The notes under the pieces are model-generated. The model was given only the letters and a program-made list of their open reading frames with translations, was not told the origin of the DNA and made no database searches. From assembly GCA_002457215.1 (NCBI GenBank), contig NTJZ01000002.1, forward strand, positions 186,001 through 250,000: 64,000 nt of DNA. The letters are read 5' to 3'. Origin of the DNA: OM182 bacterium MED-G28. GTDB taxonomy: Bacteria > Pseudomonadota > Gammaproteobacteria > Pseudomonadales > Pseudohongiellaceae. Positions 7,734 to 16,364 of this stretch are shown piece after piece; positions within the stretch are counted from its first letter, which is position 1; each line of letters begins with the position of its first letter. The position numbers were made by a program, and so were the translations under genes.

Positions 7734-9251
7734 GTGGGTATCTTTCTTTTTCTCGTCATTATTATTGGTACAGTTGGGTTAACCATTGTTGCTTCTAAAA
7801 GAACATCTAGCGCTGCTGACTTTTTTGTAGCGGGCGGCAAGATTGGAGGACTTTCTAATGGTTTCGCCATTGCCGGTGATTTTATGTCGGCAGCAACATT
7901 ATTGGGAATTACAGCGATAATTTTTGGTGCTGGATATGATGCTGTTATCTATCTAGGTGCGCCATTAGGTGCATTCTCTATCGTAATTTATCTCATGTCA
8001 GATAAGTTGAAAGCACTTGGTAAATACAGTTTTACTGACATAATTTGTACTCGGTTAAAACAAAAACCTATTCGAATTCTTGCTGCAACCACGACTCTAA
8101 GTTTTTCCTTAATGTATTTGATGGTACAGATTGTCGGTGCAGGTGCATTGATCGAAGTATTATTTGGTATTTCTTATATCTGGTCAGTCATTATTGTCAC
8201 AGCACTAATGGTTATCTATGTAGCTGTTGGAGGCATGTTGGCGACAACCTGGGTACAGATCACTAAAGCTATCTTGTTGCTTGTTGGTGTAACAGTCTTA
8301 GCATTACTGACTCTGGCAAGCTTTGATTTCAGTTTTTCCTCTATGTATGAGGCCGCTCAATCTAATCACGGTACAGATGGCTTGCTGACTAAAGCAGGCG
8401 GTCTTGGACTCACCACAGTGTCGGCGGTGTCTCTAGGTGTTGGACTTTGTCTAGGCTTGGCCGGATCGCCCCATCTTTTAATGCGTTTTTTTACTGTTAA
8501 AGACAAAGCTAGTGCACGAGTGTCGGCTGGTGTTGCTCTTGGTGCTATTTCCTACGTTAATATACTAATATTCTTTGTCATAGGAGTTGGCTCGGTTGCA
8601 CTGGTTAAAGGCAATCCTGTTTACTTAGATAGTGCGGGCGGAATAATTGGTGGAAGTAATATGGTATCAGTGCATCTAGCTGACGCCGTTGGTGGTGAGA
8701 TTTTCTTGGGCATCATTGCCGCAATCGCTTTTGCGACAATACTTGCTGTGGTCGCGGGTTTGATGTTGGCATCTGTCACTGCGCTTACCCATGATATCTA
8801 CACGAATGTCATCATGAATGGTGAAGTAGACCAACATAAACAAATTAGATTATCTAAGTATGCAGCCGTTGCTCTTGGAATTGTCGTTGCCTTATTAGGT
8901 ATCGCTTTTGAGCGGCAAAATATCGCTTACTTGGTGAGCCTAACCTTAGCGATCGGAGCTTCGACAAATTTTCCATTGCTGATATTGAGCATGTACTGGC
9001 AGGGATTGACGACTAAAGGGGCTGTAACGGGTGGAGTCATTGGGCTTGTTGCTGCAATACTGTTGATGGTGTTTGGCCCAGCAGTATGGGTTGACGTGCT
9101 GGGAAATGAACAACCTATCTTTCCACAAGCCTATCCTGCTCTTTTTTCTGTATCTTTAGCGTTCTTTACCATGTGGGTGGTATCCATATTCGATCGATCA
9201 GACCAGGCTGCTGAAGATAGAAGCAAGTTTGAAATAATGAAAACAGCTTAG
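7734..9251 (+). CDS. Sodium/solute symporter (SSS family, ActP-like)
   Basis: This 505-residue polytopic membrane protein begins with GTG at 7734, preceded by AAGGAG. It shows the SSS pattern of about 13 hydrophobic segments, with AADFFVAGGKIGGLSNGFAIAGDFMSAA near the N-terminus and GSPHLLMRFFTVKD in the middle, both typical of the acetate permease ActP branch. As the last gene of the plus arm it is the natural candidate for Na+-driven uptake of the aromatic acid metabolised by the locus. The true substrate is unknown, and a short carboxylate is possible. Confidence 0.86.
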   Translation: MGIFLFLVIIIGTVGLTIVASKRTSSAADFFVAGGKIGGLSNGFAIAGDFMSAATLLGITAIIFGAGYDAVIYLGAPLGAFSIVIYLMSDKLKALGKYSFTDIICTRLKQKPIRILAATTTLSFSLMYLMVQIVGAGALIEVLFGISYIWSVIIVTALMVIYVAVGGMLATTWVQITKAILLLVGVTVLALLTLASFDFSFSSMYEAAQSNHGTDGLLTKAGGLGLTTVSAVSLGVGLCLGLAGSPHLLMRFFTVKDKASARVSAGVALGAISYVNILIFFVIGVGSVALVKGNPVYLDSAGGIIGGSNMVSVHLADAVGGEIFLGIIAAIAFATILAVVAGLMLASVTALTHDIYTNVIMNGEVDQHKQIRLSKYAAVALGIVVALLGIAFERQNIAYLVSLTLAIGASTNFPLLILSMYWQGLTTKGAVTGGVIGLVAAILLMVFGPAVWVDVLGNEQPIFPQAYPALFSVSLAFFTMWVVSIFDRSDQAAEDRSKFEIMKTA

Positions 9252-9265
9252 CTTTTTGTTGGTTT

Positions 9266-10285
9266 CTAGCGAGAGTCCGTGGTGAAAATATCCAGATCGT
9301 TCGCCAGAATTACTTCTCCATCGTATAGAGCTTCTATTTCATTCAATACAGATGCCTCCGTCGTTCCATAAAACAAGCCATGATAGAGTACCAGCCTTTT
9401 CGGTTGTGCGATTCTAGCTAGGCGCGCGAGCTCATTTGAAGTGGTGTGCACACTATTATGATAGCGCTGAAAATCCGGTGAATTTTGTTCTAAGCCTTGG
9501 CGAGAAATTACCTCATGAAAGAGTAGATCAACCCCTTGAGCTTTTTCCGCAATGACTTCGCTATAGGCAGTATCACCACTGATAACGATAGAAAGATCAT
9601 TGGTAATAATTTTGAAACCAAATGCAGGATCAATATCACCATGATCGACAAGAAAAGCTTCGATAGTTAAATCATCTTCTTGCAGCAATATCCCTGGGGT
9701 AATTGTAGCTGCGTCGACTCTAAAACCGTCTGGGTTAGAAACTGGTTGCACACCATTGATTCGAAAATTGGCATCAATTGAAATTAGTTCATCTAAGGTA
9801 TTTGCAATAGGTTCAACACCTATCGGCCCCCAAGCTTGCAAACCATTACCCCTCCGCCACCATAAAGTATGTGCAAGTTCAGAAAGATCCATGATGTGAT
9901 CACTGTGCAAATGAGAAAGAAACACACAACAAATTTGAGAGGGGTAGAGCGAAGGAATGTCATACTTATAGCGTGCAATCGTAGCCTGACGAATAGCACC
10001 TGAGCCAACATCAAACAAATAGCTTTGTCCTTTGTGAATAACTGCAATACTTGAGCCTGCGCGGAAAGCGTCGGGAATTGGTGTGCCTGTTCCTAGAATA
10101 ACCACTTTGGTCTTTTCAGCCAGTTCTTCTGGGCTAGGTGCTTCTCTGGTTTCTATACGAGCACTAGGAAGAGTCAGTGAATAATCGGCTTGATTAAGTG
10201 AGTTAGAGCTGCAGCTAGTAACTATTAATACGCAAAGTAGGCAAAGAGTTGATGCGACTCGACTGATGGGGTAAGAATTTGTCAT
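9266..10285 (-). CDS. Metallo-beta-lactamase-fold lipoprotein (RNase Z-like branch)
   Basis: This 339-residue protein starts at the internal ATG at 10285, which gives a clean lipoprotein signal with a VTSC lipobox; an ATG at 10345 would add 20 residues before it. The catalytic fold shows GTGTPIPD, HLHSDHIMDL (the HxHxDH metal site), a later ISGDTAYS and a C-terminal LVLYHG. This arrangement is that of the RNase Z/arylsulfatase-like branch. A lipid anchor puts it in the periplasm or outer membrane, so tRNA processing is excluded and a small-molecule hydrolase is more likely. It converges on the symporter gene with a 14-base gap. Confidence 0.82.
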   Translation of the reverse strand: MTNSYPISRVASTLCLLCVLIVTSCSSNSLNQADYSLTLPSARIETREAPSPEELAEKTKVVILGTGTPIPDAFRAGSSIAVIHKGQSYLFDVGSGAIRQATIARYKYDIPSLYPSQICCVFLSHLHSDHIMDLSELAHTLWWRRGNGLQAWGPIGVEPIANTLDELISIDANFRINGVQPVSNPDGFRVDAATITPGILLQEDDLTIEAFLVDHGDIDPAFGFKIITNDLSIVISGDTAYSEVIAEKAQGVDLLFHEVISRQGLEQNSPDFQRYHNSVHTTSNELARLARIAQPKRLVLYHGLFYGTTEASVLNEIEALYDGEVILANDLDIFTTDSR

Positions 10286-10494
10286 GGCAGAAAAAACGTT
10301 ATTGATTAATTTGGAGAAGCATAGCGTGGGGACTCTAAAAAGCAAAAATAATTTATCTTTGCACTGAAAATGAAGCAGGGAATCAAGAATTATTCATACA
10401 GTGGAAGCCACAGGTGCTTGGCTAATCTAGCCTAATGATCTTGTTAAAAACAAGAGCGATGCTCGTAAACCCTTGGAGCAGCCACAAAATAGAC

Positions 10495-10525
10495 AAAAAA
10501 AGGGGCGCACTGCGCCCCTTTTTTT
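10495..10525. terminator. Bidirectional intrinsic terminator
   Basis: A 7-bp GC-only stem (10502-10508 with 10512-10518, loop ACT) is flanked by seven A on the left and seven T on the right. It can stop transcription in either direction. It sits just after the redoxin gene, read on the minus strand. Confidence 0.88.
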
Positions 10526-10545
10526 AAATAATGTTGCCTCAAAAA

Positions 10546-11136
10546 TCAAAAGATCGCGACTAAACACCCTTTTGAATCTGGAATGTTCTCCATATTAACA
10601 GTGCCGCCAGCGAGGATAGTGTCTAGTGCATCTTTTAAATACCACTCGTTAGCATTGTTGCGCTGGGTTTCGTATCCAAGCTGATCATTAATAGGGCCGC
10701 GGAACAAAACCTCTTGCGTATTTGGATTCACTACAAAGACTTCCGCAGTTCTTTCAACCCCTAAGGCCTTTGCGAGGTTTTGACCATCATCTTTTAATAT
10801 AGGAAAGTCAATTCCAAACTCATCAGCTTCTTTTGCAATCCGTGGAAGATTATCCTGAATATTTGAATTGAACATGCTGAAGGCAATATTCTGTTCTGTG
10901 TATTCTCTGCGAACTTCGCGGTAGTTTGGTAATGCGATTCGGGCGATTGGACAGCCAACGCCTTGCACATAAAAAACAGCGAGCTCGAAATCTCTATAAG
11001 TGTCCAAGTTGTGAACTTTACCTAGATGGTCGGTGAGTTCAAATTCAGGCATTGAACGCAACCAATCATCTGCAAGGACAACCATCGTTGAAATAGCCAA
11101 AGCGATGCAGATTAATATTTTGCTCAGGAATTTCAT
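10546..11136 (-). CDS. Exported redoxin (peroxiredoxin/thioredoxin-like) protein
   Basis: This 196-residue protein starts at the ATG at 11136, which has AAAGGAG well placed; a more upstream ATG at 11160 lacks this. An N-terminal signal peptide ends near VVLADDW. The rest resembles the redoxin/AhpC-TSA fold: a strand with AVFYVQGVGCPIARIALP, then NSNIQDN, then DFPILKDDGQNLAKALGVERTAEVFVVNP. The single cysteine in GVGCP sits where the peroxidatic or thioredoxin cysteine is expected, but the CxxC pair is lacking. A second cysteine lies near the C-terminus (KGCL). The function is periplasmic thiol redox or sensing; the partner is unknown. Confidence 0.78.
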   Translation of the reverse strand: MKFLSKILICIALAISTMVVLADDWLRSMPEFELTDHLGKVHNLDTYRDFELAVFYVQGVGCPIARIALPNYREVRREYTEQNIAFSMFNSNIQDNLPRIAKEADEFGIDFPILKDDGQNLAKALGVERTAEVFVVNPNTQEVLFRGPINDQLGYETQRNNANEWYLKDALDTILAGGTVNMENIPDSKGCLVAIF

Positions 11137-11565
11137 TCTTCTACTCCTTTTATACAACAATCTAAGTATTCGTCTTTCTGTTACACAAATTGCAACTAGC
11201 TATTAGCTCTGGCTAAACCAGAGATTTGAGTACAAGTCTACCGGATAACAGTGTATTTGCTCAAAGTTTGTCTATCTAGAGTAAGATCAACTGCAGAATC
11301 AATGCGATAAATCGGCGCCGACTCCCAATAGAAGGGCTATATAGTAGCAATATAGCCAGCCTCTACCTAATTTTTAGATCAGCTTTGTCACAGAAAATCA
11401 CACTAGATTTGGGTATTTTTTAGTAACTGATTAGCGATGGAATGGATCACCATTTGACAGTTAATGTTCTGTTCATTGAGACGGGACGGCAACAGGAGTA
11501 AGATTCTATGTTGTCAGCAGTGTGTTGATTGCACCTGGCTTTCACTAGGCACTCGGAGATTAAAA
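11137..11565. other. Divergent intergenic region, 429 bases
   Basis: This separates the redoxin gene and the secreted-protein gene, which are transcribed away from each other, so promoters for both must lie here. An inverted repeat with 8-base arms, GGCTATAT at 11335-11342 and its complement at 11350-11357, has a 7-base loop and could be a regulator site. In-frame codons upstream of 11566 extend to 11464 but lack a ribosome site and would bury the signal peptide. No RNA gene was recognised. Confidence 0.6.
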
Positions 11566-12555
11566 ATGACAAAGACCACGGCTCTCCTTGCAGTTCTCAT
11601 ACTATGCTTTAGCGCCACGGCTCAAGATTGGGACATGCCTCGCACTCCGGACGGCCAACCGGATATGCAAGGAATTTGGTCGAATGCTTCCCAGACTCCT
11701 CTAGTTAGACCCGAAGAATACGGGACCAAAGGATTTTTGAATGAAGATGAAGCACAGGCTCAAATGCAAGCCTGGCGTGACAGATATGATCGACAAGGTC
11801 AGGCCATTGAGGGTGATCGAGCAGCGCCCACTGACGGCAATGCAAATGCTGGCTACAACAGTTTTTGGTGGGACCCTCGAACTCAAACAATCGAAATAAA
11901 TGGCCAATACCGTACATCAATTATTGTGGACCCTCCTAGTGGGCAAATTCCTTTTATAGGCGGGGAAAATCCACGTAATGATCTGCGTTCGAAATGGCGT
12001 TCGCGTCCGGGGGTAGAGGCCTATGATGGGCATGAGATTCGGCCGCTAGCGGAACGCTGCCTGCTTACTTTTGGGTCTGGCTCTGGGCCGCCTATGTTGC
12101 CTATTCTTTACAATAATAATTACCAAATTGTGCAAACCTCAACTCATGTAATGATATTTGTTGAGATGGTTCATGATGCCCGCATAATTCCTTTAGACCA
12201 GGATCACAATCCAAATGATTTAGAGAAATGGATGGGAGATTCCGTTGGCTACTGGGATGGAGATACCTTGGTTGTTCAAACAAAAAACTTTCATCCACAA
12301 CAATCTTTTCGCGGATCTTCTAATGATTTGATTATCACTGAGCGTTTTGATCTTTTAAATATCAGTAAGATTAAGTATACGTTTACTATCGAAGACCCAC
12401 TTACATATTCCCAGCCATGGACGGGTGAAGTCGCAATGAATCGAAAGCCCGAAGACGAAGTGATGTATGAATATGCCTGTCATGAGGGAAATTATGCATT
12501 TCCAGGTATTATGGGAGGGGCCCGTCGCTTGGAGATAGAAGCCGCTGCGAACTGA
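11566..12555 (+). CDS. Secreted protein of unknown function, paralogue of the first gene
   Basis: This 329-residue protein begins at the ATG at 11566, preceded by GGAG, which gives a signal peptide ending at SATAQDWD. It continues with PRTPDGQPDMQGIWSN, a motif often seen just after the signal peptide in this family, and then the blocks shared with the partial gene at 1-870: YNSFWWDP, RTSIIVDPPSG, RPLAERCL, GPPMLPILYNN, GDSVGYWDGDTLVV, QPWTGEVAMN and YEYACHEGNYAFPG. The many conserved Trp, Asp and His residues suggest a binding or catalytic pocket. No activity is known to me. It stands alone between divergent and downstream promoters. Confidence 0.88.
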   Translation: MTKTTALLAVLILCFSATAQDWDMPRTPDGQPDMQGIWSNASQTPLVRPEEYGTKGFLNEDEAQAQMQAWRDRYDRQGQAIEGDRAAPTDGNANAGYNSFWWDPRTQTIEINGQYRTSIIVDPPSGQIPFIGGENPRNDLRSKWRSRPGVEAYDGHEIRPLAERCLLTFGSGSGPPMLPILYNNNYQIVQTSTHVMIFVEMVHDARIIPLDQDHNPNDLEKWMGDSVGYWDGDTLVVQTKNFHPQQSFRGSSNDLIITERFDLLNISKIKYTFTIEDPLTYSQPWTGEVAMNRKPEDEVMYEYACHEGNYAFPGIMGGARRLEIEAAAN

Positions 12556-12708
12556 TTTTCATTAATGTTAGTCAGGTATTTACGACTAATTCTGACAAGA
12601 GTTGTGAAAACCTGTCTCGCGCTGGGTTTCTTTTGCGAATGAATCTTGAGGATTGTCTAAAGCATTAAGCAGAGAATCGAAATGTGCTGCCTAATTGGAT
12701 ATAGTGTT

Positions 12709-12730
12709 TTTCTCTAGTTCTATAGAGAAA
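12709..12730. repeat. Hairpin upstream of the RND transporter gene
   Basis: Arms TTTCTCTA (12709-12716) and TAGAGAAA (12723-12730) pair around a 6-base loop, 47 bases before the start of the MMPL transporter gene. It may be a weak terminator of the upstream gene or an operator. The stem is AT-rich and the evidence is structural only. Confidence 0.4.
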
Positions 12731-12776
12731 TGTCAGCAGATAGAAATAATACGAATAGTAAACGGAATTTTTATTG

Positions 12777-15254
12777 ATGCCCTCCTCAGCCGCCAAACTC
12801 TATGACGATATTGTGTTTGGTAAACCTACACTCGTAATCTCGGTACTTCTCTTACTGGTCGTTTTTTTTGCGTGGCATGCACAAAATTTTCGCCTAGATG
12901 CATCGGCGGATTCATTGCTGTTAGAGAATGATCCAGACCTTGAGTTTTCTCGCGAAATTGGAGACCGATACGGTATAGGTGAATCAGTCATTGTGGCTTA
13001 CACCCCCTTTGCTGATCTATTCGATCCCAAAACGCTTCAACTACTTAGTGAACTTCGGGAAGATTTATTGGTGTTAGATCGCGTTGAATCTGTGGACTCA
13101 ATACTCAACGTTCCGGTGTTTGGCGATACGCCGTTAACAGGAATATCAGAAGACTATCTTACCATTCAGGATGAAGAGCAAGATCTAGAATTAGCTCGTC
13201 AAGAAATCATGGATAGTCCTATTTTTCAGAATGCGCTAATAAGCCCTGACGGCAATACAGCAGGTTTGTTGGTTGGTTTCTCAATTGATGAAACTTCTCG
13301 CGCCTTGTTAGCGCGTCGTACTGAGTTGAGGAATCTAGAGCGAGATGGTGGTCTTACTGTAGAAGAGGTGTTGGAATTAGTGGATGTTGAAGCAGCGTAC
13401 GCAACCGACAGCGTAATAGCAGCAGACCGTCAACATGAAATCATCGGTGATATTAGAAATGTACTCGAAAATCACAAGGATAGTGCCCAGATATATCTAG
13501 GTGGTGCACCAATGATAGCCGATGACTTGGTGACTTTCGTGGAGGCTGATCTACGCAGTTTTAGTATTGCAGTGGTGTTGCTCATAATTGTGGCGCTTGG
13601 TCTAATTTTTCGAAAGTTGCGCTGGGTAGCAATGCCCCTAGCGTGTTGCGTTGTAGCCGGCACTATTATGGTCGGAGTTCTTGGGCTTATGGATTGGCGA
13701 GTAACGGTTGTATCTTCCAACTTTATTTCGCTACTTCTAATTATTATGATCTCCTTAACCGTGCATTTAATTGTGCGTTATCGAGAATTACGCGCAACTA
13801 GGCATTATAGTAATCATGATAAGGTACTTCGGCATGCAATTCGAAGTATGTTTCGGCCCTGTCTCTACACTGCGCTTACCACAGCAGTTGCTTTTGGTTC
13901 TCTTGTCGTTAGTGGAATCCTGCCGATTATCACCTTTGGTTGGATGATGGTGATGGGCGTCTCGACAGCGCTTGTAGTGGCATTCACTTTATTTCCAGCA
14001 GTCATGAGTATGCTTAAGACTGATGACGCACAGTTTTCTTCTAACTTAAGACTTAACCTCACCGCAGCTTTGGCGACCTTCACTGACAAGCTTAAAGGAA
14101 ACGTTCTTATTATTTATGGCCTGATTCTGGTGTTGAGTGTAATTGGCTTAACCAGGCTTCGCGTAGAAAATAGTTTTATTGACTACTTCAGAGAAAGCAC
14201 AGAAATATTTCAAGGCATGACACTCCTTGATGACAAACTTGGAGGAACGCTGTCCTTTGATGTCGTGGTGGACTTGCCGGATGCTGACGAAGAATTTGAT
14301 GGCGGCTTCGATGATGGTTTTGGGGATTTTGATGATGGCTCTGGCGATAGTTCAGATAATTATGGTTATTGGTTTACCGCGCCCAAAATGGATCAGATTA
14401 AAGCAATTCATGAGTATTTAGACAATGATCAACAAACAGGTAAGGTGCTCTCTTTTGGGGCGGTTATTCAACTAGCAGAGAAACTTAATGCTAATGAACC
14501 TATAGATGGATTGTTATGGGCGTTACTCTATAGCCGAATACCGGAAACACTTAAGGATACAGTATTGAATCCTTTTGTTTCGATAGAAGACAATCAACTG
14601 CGGTATAATGTAAGAGTTATTGAATCGGCGGAAGGTTTAAATCGGAATGAACTACTGAAGCGGATTGAATCTGGCGTTGAACAGGAATTCGGGTTCGAAG
14701 ACGAAGAAGTAAGATTAACAGGCATTCTTGTGATGTATAACAATGTGCTACAAAGCCTGTTTCAATCACAAATTCTTACTTTAGGTGTAGTAATGCTGGC
14801 CATCATGCTGATGTTTCTTGCTTTATTTCGTTCGTGGGCCATTGCTCTAATTTGTATCGTTCCTAATGCCATTGCTGCCGCAGTTGTCTTGGGAATCATG
14901 GGGTGGTTAGGTATTCCACTAGATATCATGACGATAACTATCGCCGCTATTTCTGTCGGAATAGGTGTAGATAATACTATTCATTATATGCACCGGTTTC
15001 GACGTGAGTTTCCGAGATTTGGTAAGTACCGGGAGACCATGTTTTTCTGTCATAACAGTATTGGAAGAGCGATGTATTTTACTTCCATGACTATCGTGGC
15101 TGGTTTTTCAATTTTGGCTCTGTCAAATTTTATTCCGACAATTGTATTTGGCCTTCTTACTAGTTTCGCAATGTTAGTAGCATTAACAGGTTCTTTAACT
15201 TTGCTGCCCCAATTGCTGATTACGTTTAAGCCTTTGGGAGAAGAAACCCTGTAA
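12777..15254 (+). CDS. RND superfamily exporter with two MMPL domains
   Basis: This 825-residue inner-membrane protein has the duplicated RND layout: a helix near residue 20, a large periplasmic loop, a cluster of about five helices (residues about 260-420), a second helix, a second periplasmic loop, and a second helix cluster near the C-terminus with ISVGIGVDNTIHYMHRFRRE. It resembles MMPL/HpnN-type lipid or hydrophobic-compound exporters rather than AcrB, being shorter and lacking a neighbouring adaptor. Loop two begins with an unusual low-complexity acidic stretch rich in Asp, Gly and Phe, near residues 500-525. ATG 12777 follows an in-frame TTG at 12774; CGGA lies upstream. Confidence 0.85.
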   Translation: MPSSAAKLYDDIVFGKPTLVISVLLLLVVFFAWHAQNFRLDASADSLLLENDPDLEFSREIGDRYGIGESVIVAYTPFADLFDPKTLQLLSELREDLLVLDRVESVDSILNVPVFGDTPLTGISEDYLTIQDEEQDLELARQEIMDSPIFQNALISPDGNTAGLLVGFSIDETSRALLARRTELRNLERDGGLTVEEVLELVDVEAAYATDSVIAADRQHEIIGDIRNVLENHKDSAQIYLGGAPMIADDLVTFVEADLRSFSIAVVLLIIVALGLIFRKLRWVAMPLACCVVAGTIMVGVLGLMDWRVTVVSSNFISLLLIIMISLTVHLIVRYRELRATRHYSNHDKVLRHAIRSMFRPCLYTALTTAVAFGSLVVSGILPIITFGWMMVMGVSTALVVAFTLFPAVMSMLKTDDAQFSSNLRLNLTAALATFTDKLKGNVLIIYGLILVLSVIGLTRLRVENSFIDYFRESTEIFQGMTLLDDKLGGTLSFDVVVDLPDADEEFDGGFDDGFGDFDDGSGDSSDNYGYWFTAPKMDQIKAIHEYLDNDQQTGKVLSFGAVIQLAEKLNANEPIDGLLWALLYSRIPETLKDTVLNPFVSIEDNQLRYNVRVIESAEGLNRNELLKRIESGVEQEFGFEDEEVRLTGILVMYNNVLQSLFQSQILTLGVVMLAIMLMFLALFRSWAIALICIVPNAIAAAVVLGIMGWLGIPLDIMTITIAAISVGIGVDNTIHYMHRFRREFPRFGKYRETMFFCHNSIGRAMYFTSMTIVAGFSILALSNFIPTIVFGLLTSFAMLVALTGSLTLLPQLLITFKPLGEETL

Positions 15255-15362
15255 GGATCATAGCAAGAGATAAACTAATCGCAGTGAGCGGCTTGCTAAT
15301 ATTTGCTTGACTGTTTTATGCTGCGTTCGCGCACGAAAGTTGAATTTACAAAGAGTATGCCT

Positions 15363-15743
15363 ATGAAGTTTTTGAGATTGTCCGTGATCGTAATTATCCT
15401 GGGATTGTTGGCCTCCTGCGGTGGAGAACCACAAACACCTGCTGAGCCGACTATTGTTGAGGGTTTCATGGCAGATCCCGAGGCAGTGGGGCGAGGGCGG
15501 GCGCTTTTCGCCGGCAGTTGTTCTGGCTATTGCCATCGCACTCAACCTGGTGAATCAGATGCCCTATTCCTCTTTGACTGTGAATGGAAAAATGGCGGTA
15601 GCGATCAAGAGATCTTTGACACTGTAACCAACGGTGTCCCCAATACTCGAATGGTTGGCTTTGGGTCAAATTTTCCAGAAGGCGATGATGACTTATGGAA
15701 AATCATCGCTTACCTACGTAGCAACCAGCAAGCTTGTTCATAA
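15363..15743 (+). CDS. Small cytochrome c-like lipoprotein with CX3CH motif
   Basis: This 126-residue protein has a lipoprotein signal ending in LLASC. The mature part has the spacing of a class I cytochrome c: RGRALFAGSCSGYCHRT at the haem site, NGVPNTRMVGFG with a likely axial Met, and a C-terminal helix DDLWKIIAYLRS. The haem motif reads C-SGY-C-H, that is CX3CH with one extra residue compared with CXXCH. Start chosen at 15363 (MKFLRL) behind AAAGAG; upstream in-frame ATGs at 15303 and 15357 are less well placed. It lies between the RND gene and a ClpP paralogue. Confidence 0.75.
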   Translation: MKFLRLSVIVIILGLLASCGGEPQTPAEPTIVEGFMADPEAVGRGRALFAGSCSGYCHRTQPGESDALFLFDCEWKNGGSDQEIFDTVTNGVPNTRMVGFGSNFPEGDDDLWKIIAYLRSNQQACS

Positions 15744-15770
15744 TATTTTTACCCTAATTAGGAATCATCC

Positions 15771-16364
15771 ATGGCTTTAAACTCACCAGACAAGGAAATT
15801 AAGGAAGCAAAAGGAGCAGGTCGCTCAGGCTTTATGGATGAGAAGCTGTTCAAATCCAGATCACTCACAATATTTGGCGAAATCAATGACAAGGTGGCGC
15901 GATCTGTGACTGAAATATTGTTAGCGCTAGCAGCTGAAAGCGACGATGCAATCTCTATCTATCTGAGTTCACCAGGCGGGCATGTTGAATCTGGTGATGT
16001 CGTTTATGACATGATTAAATTTATTAAGCCAACGGTAAAAGTAATTGGTACCGGTTGGGTGGCAAGTGCAGCTACTACAATCTACCTGGCAGCAGACAAG
16101 GAAAATCGTTTCGCCCTACCGAATACGCGTTTTCTCATTCACCAACCACTTGGGGGTTCACAGGGTGATGCGACTGATATCGCGATTCAGGCAGAGCAAA
16201 TCGTCAAAACCAAAGCGAGAATTAATCAGCTAATAGCCAAGGAAACTGGACAAGATCTAGAGCGGGTAGCTGTGGACACTGATCGGGATTATTGGATGAC
16301 AGTTGATGAGGCTGTTGCCTACGGCATCGTAAAAAAAGTCGTTGTGTCGGCGGATGAAATCTAA
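15771..16364 (+). CDS. ClpP-family protease subunit paralogue
   Basis: This 197-residue serine protease of the ClpP family has the conserved YLSSPGGHVESGDVVYDMIKFIKP block. The probable nucleophile Ser is in GWVASAATT, the His in FLIHQPLGGSQGDATDI, and the Asp in DTDRDYWM. The nucleophile segment differs from the usual GQAASMG. No tig, clpX or lon is adjacent, so this is a secondary ClpP and not the housekeeping copy. Its unfoldase partner and substrates are unknown. It ends with a 4-base convergent overlap with the next gene. Confidence 0.82.
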   Translation: MALNSPDKEIKEAKGAGRSGFMDEKLFKSRSLTIFGEINDKVARSVTEILLALAAESDDAISIYLSSPGGHVESGDVVYDMIKFIKPTVKVIGTGWVASAATTIYLAADKENRFALPNTRFLIHQPLGGSQGDATDIAIQAEQIVKTKARINQLIAKETGQDLERVAVDTDRDYWMTVDEAVAYGIVKKVVVSADEI

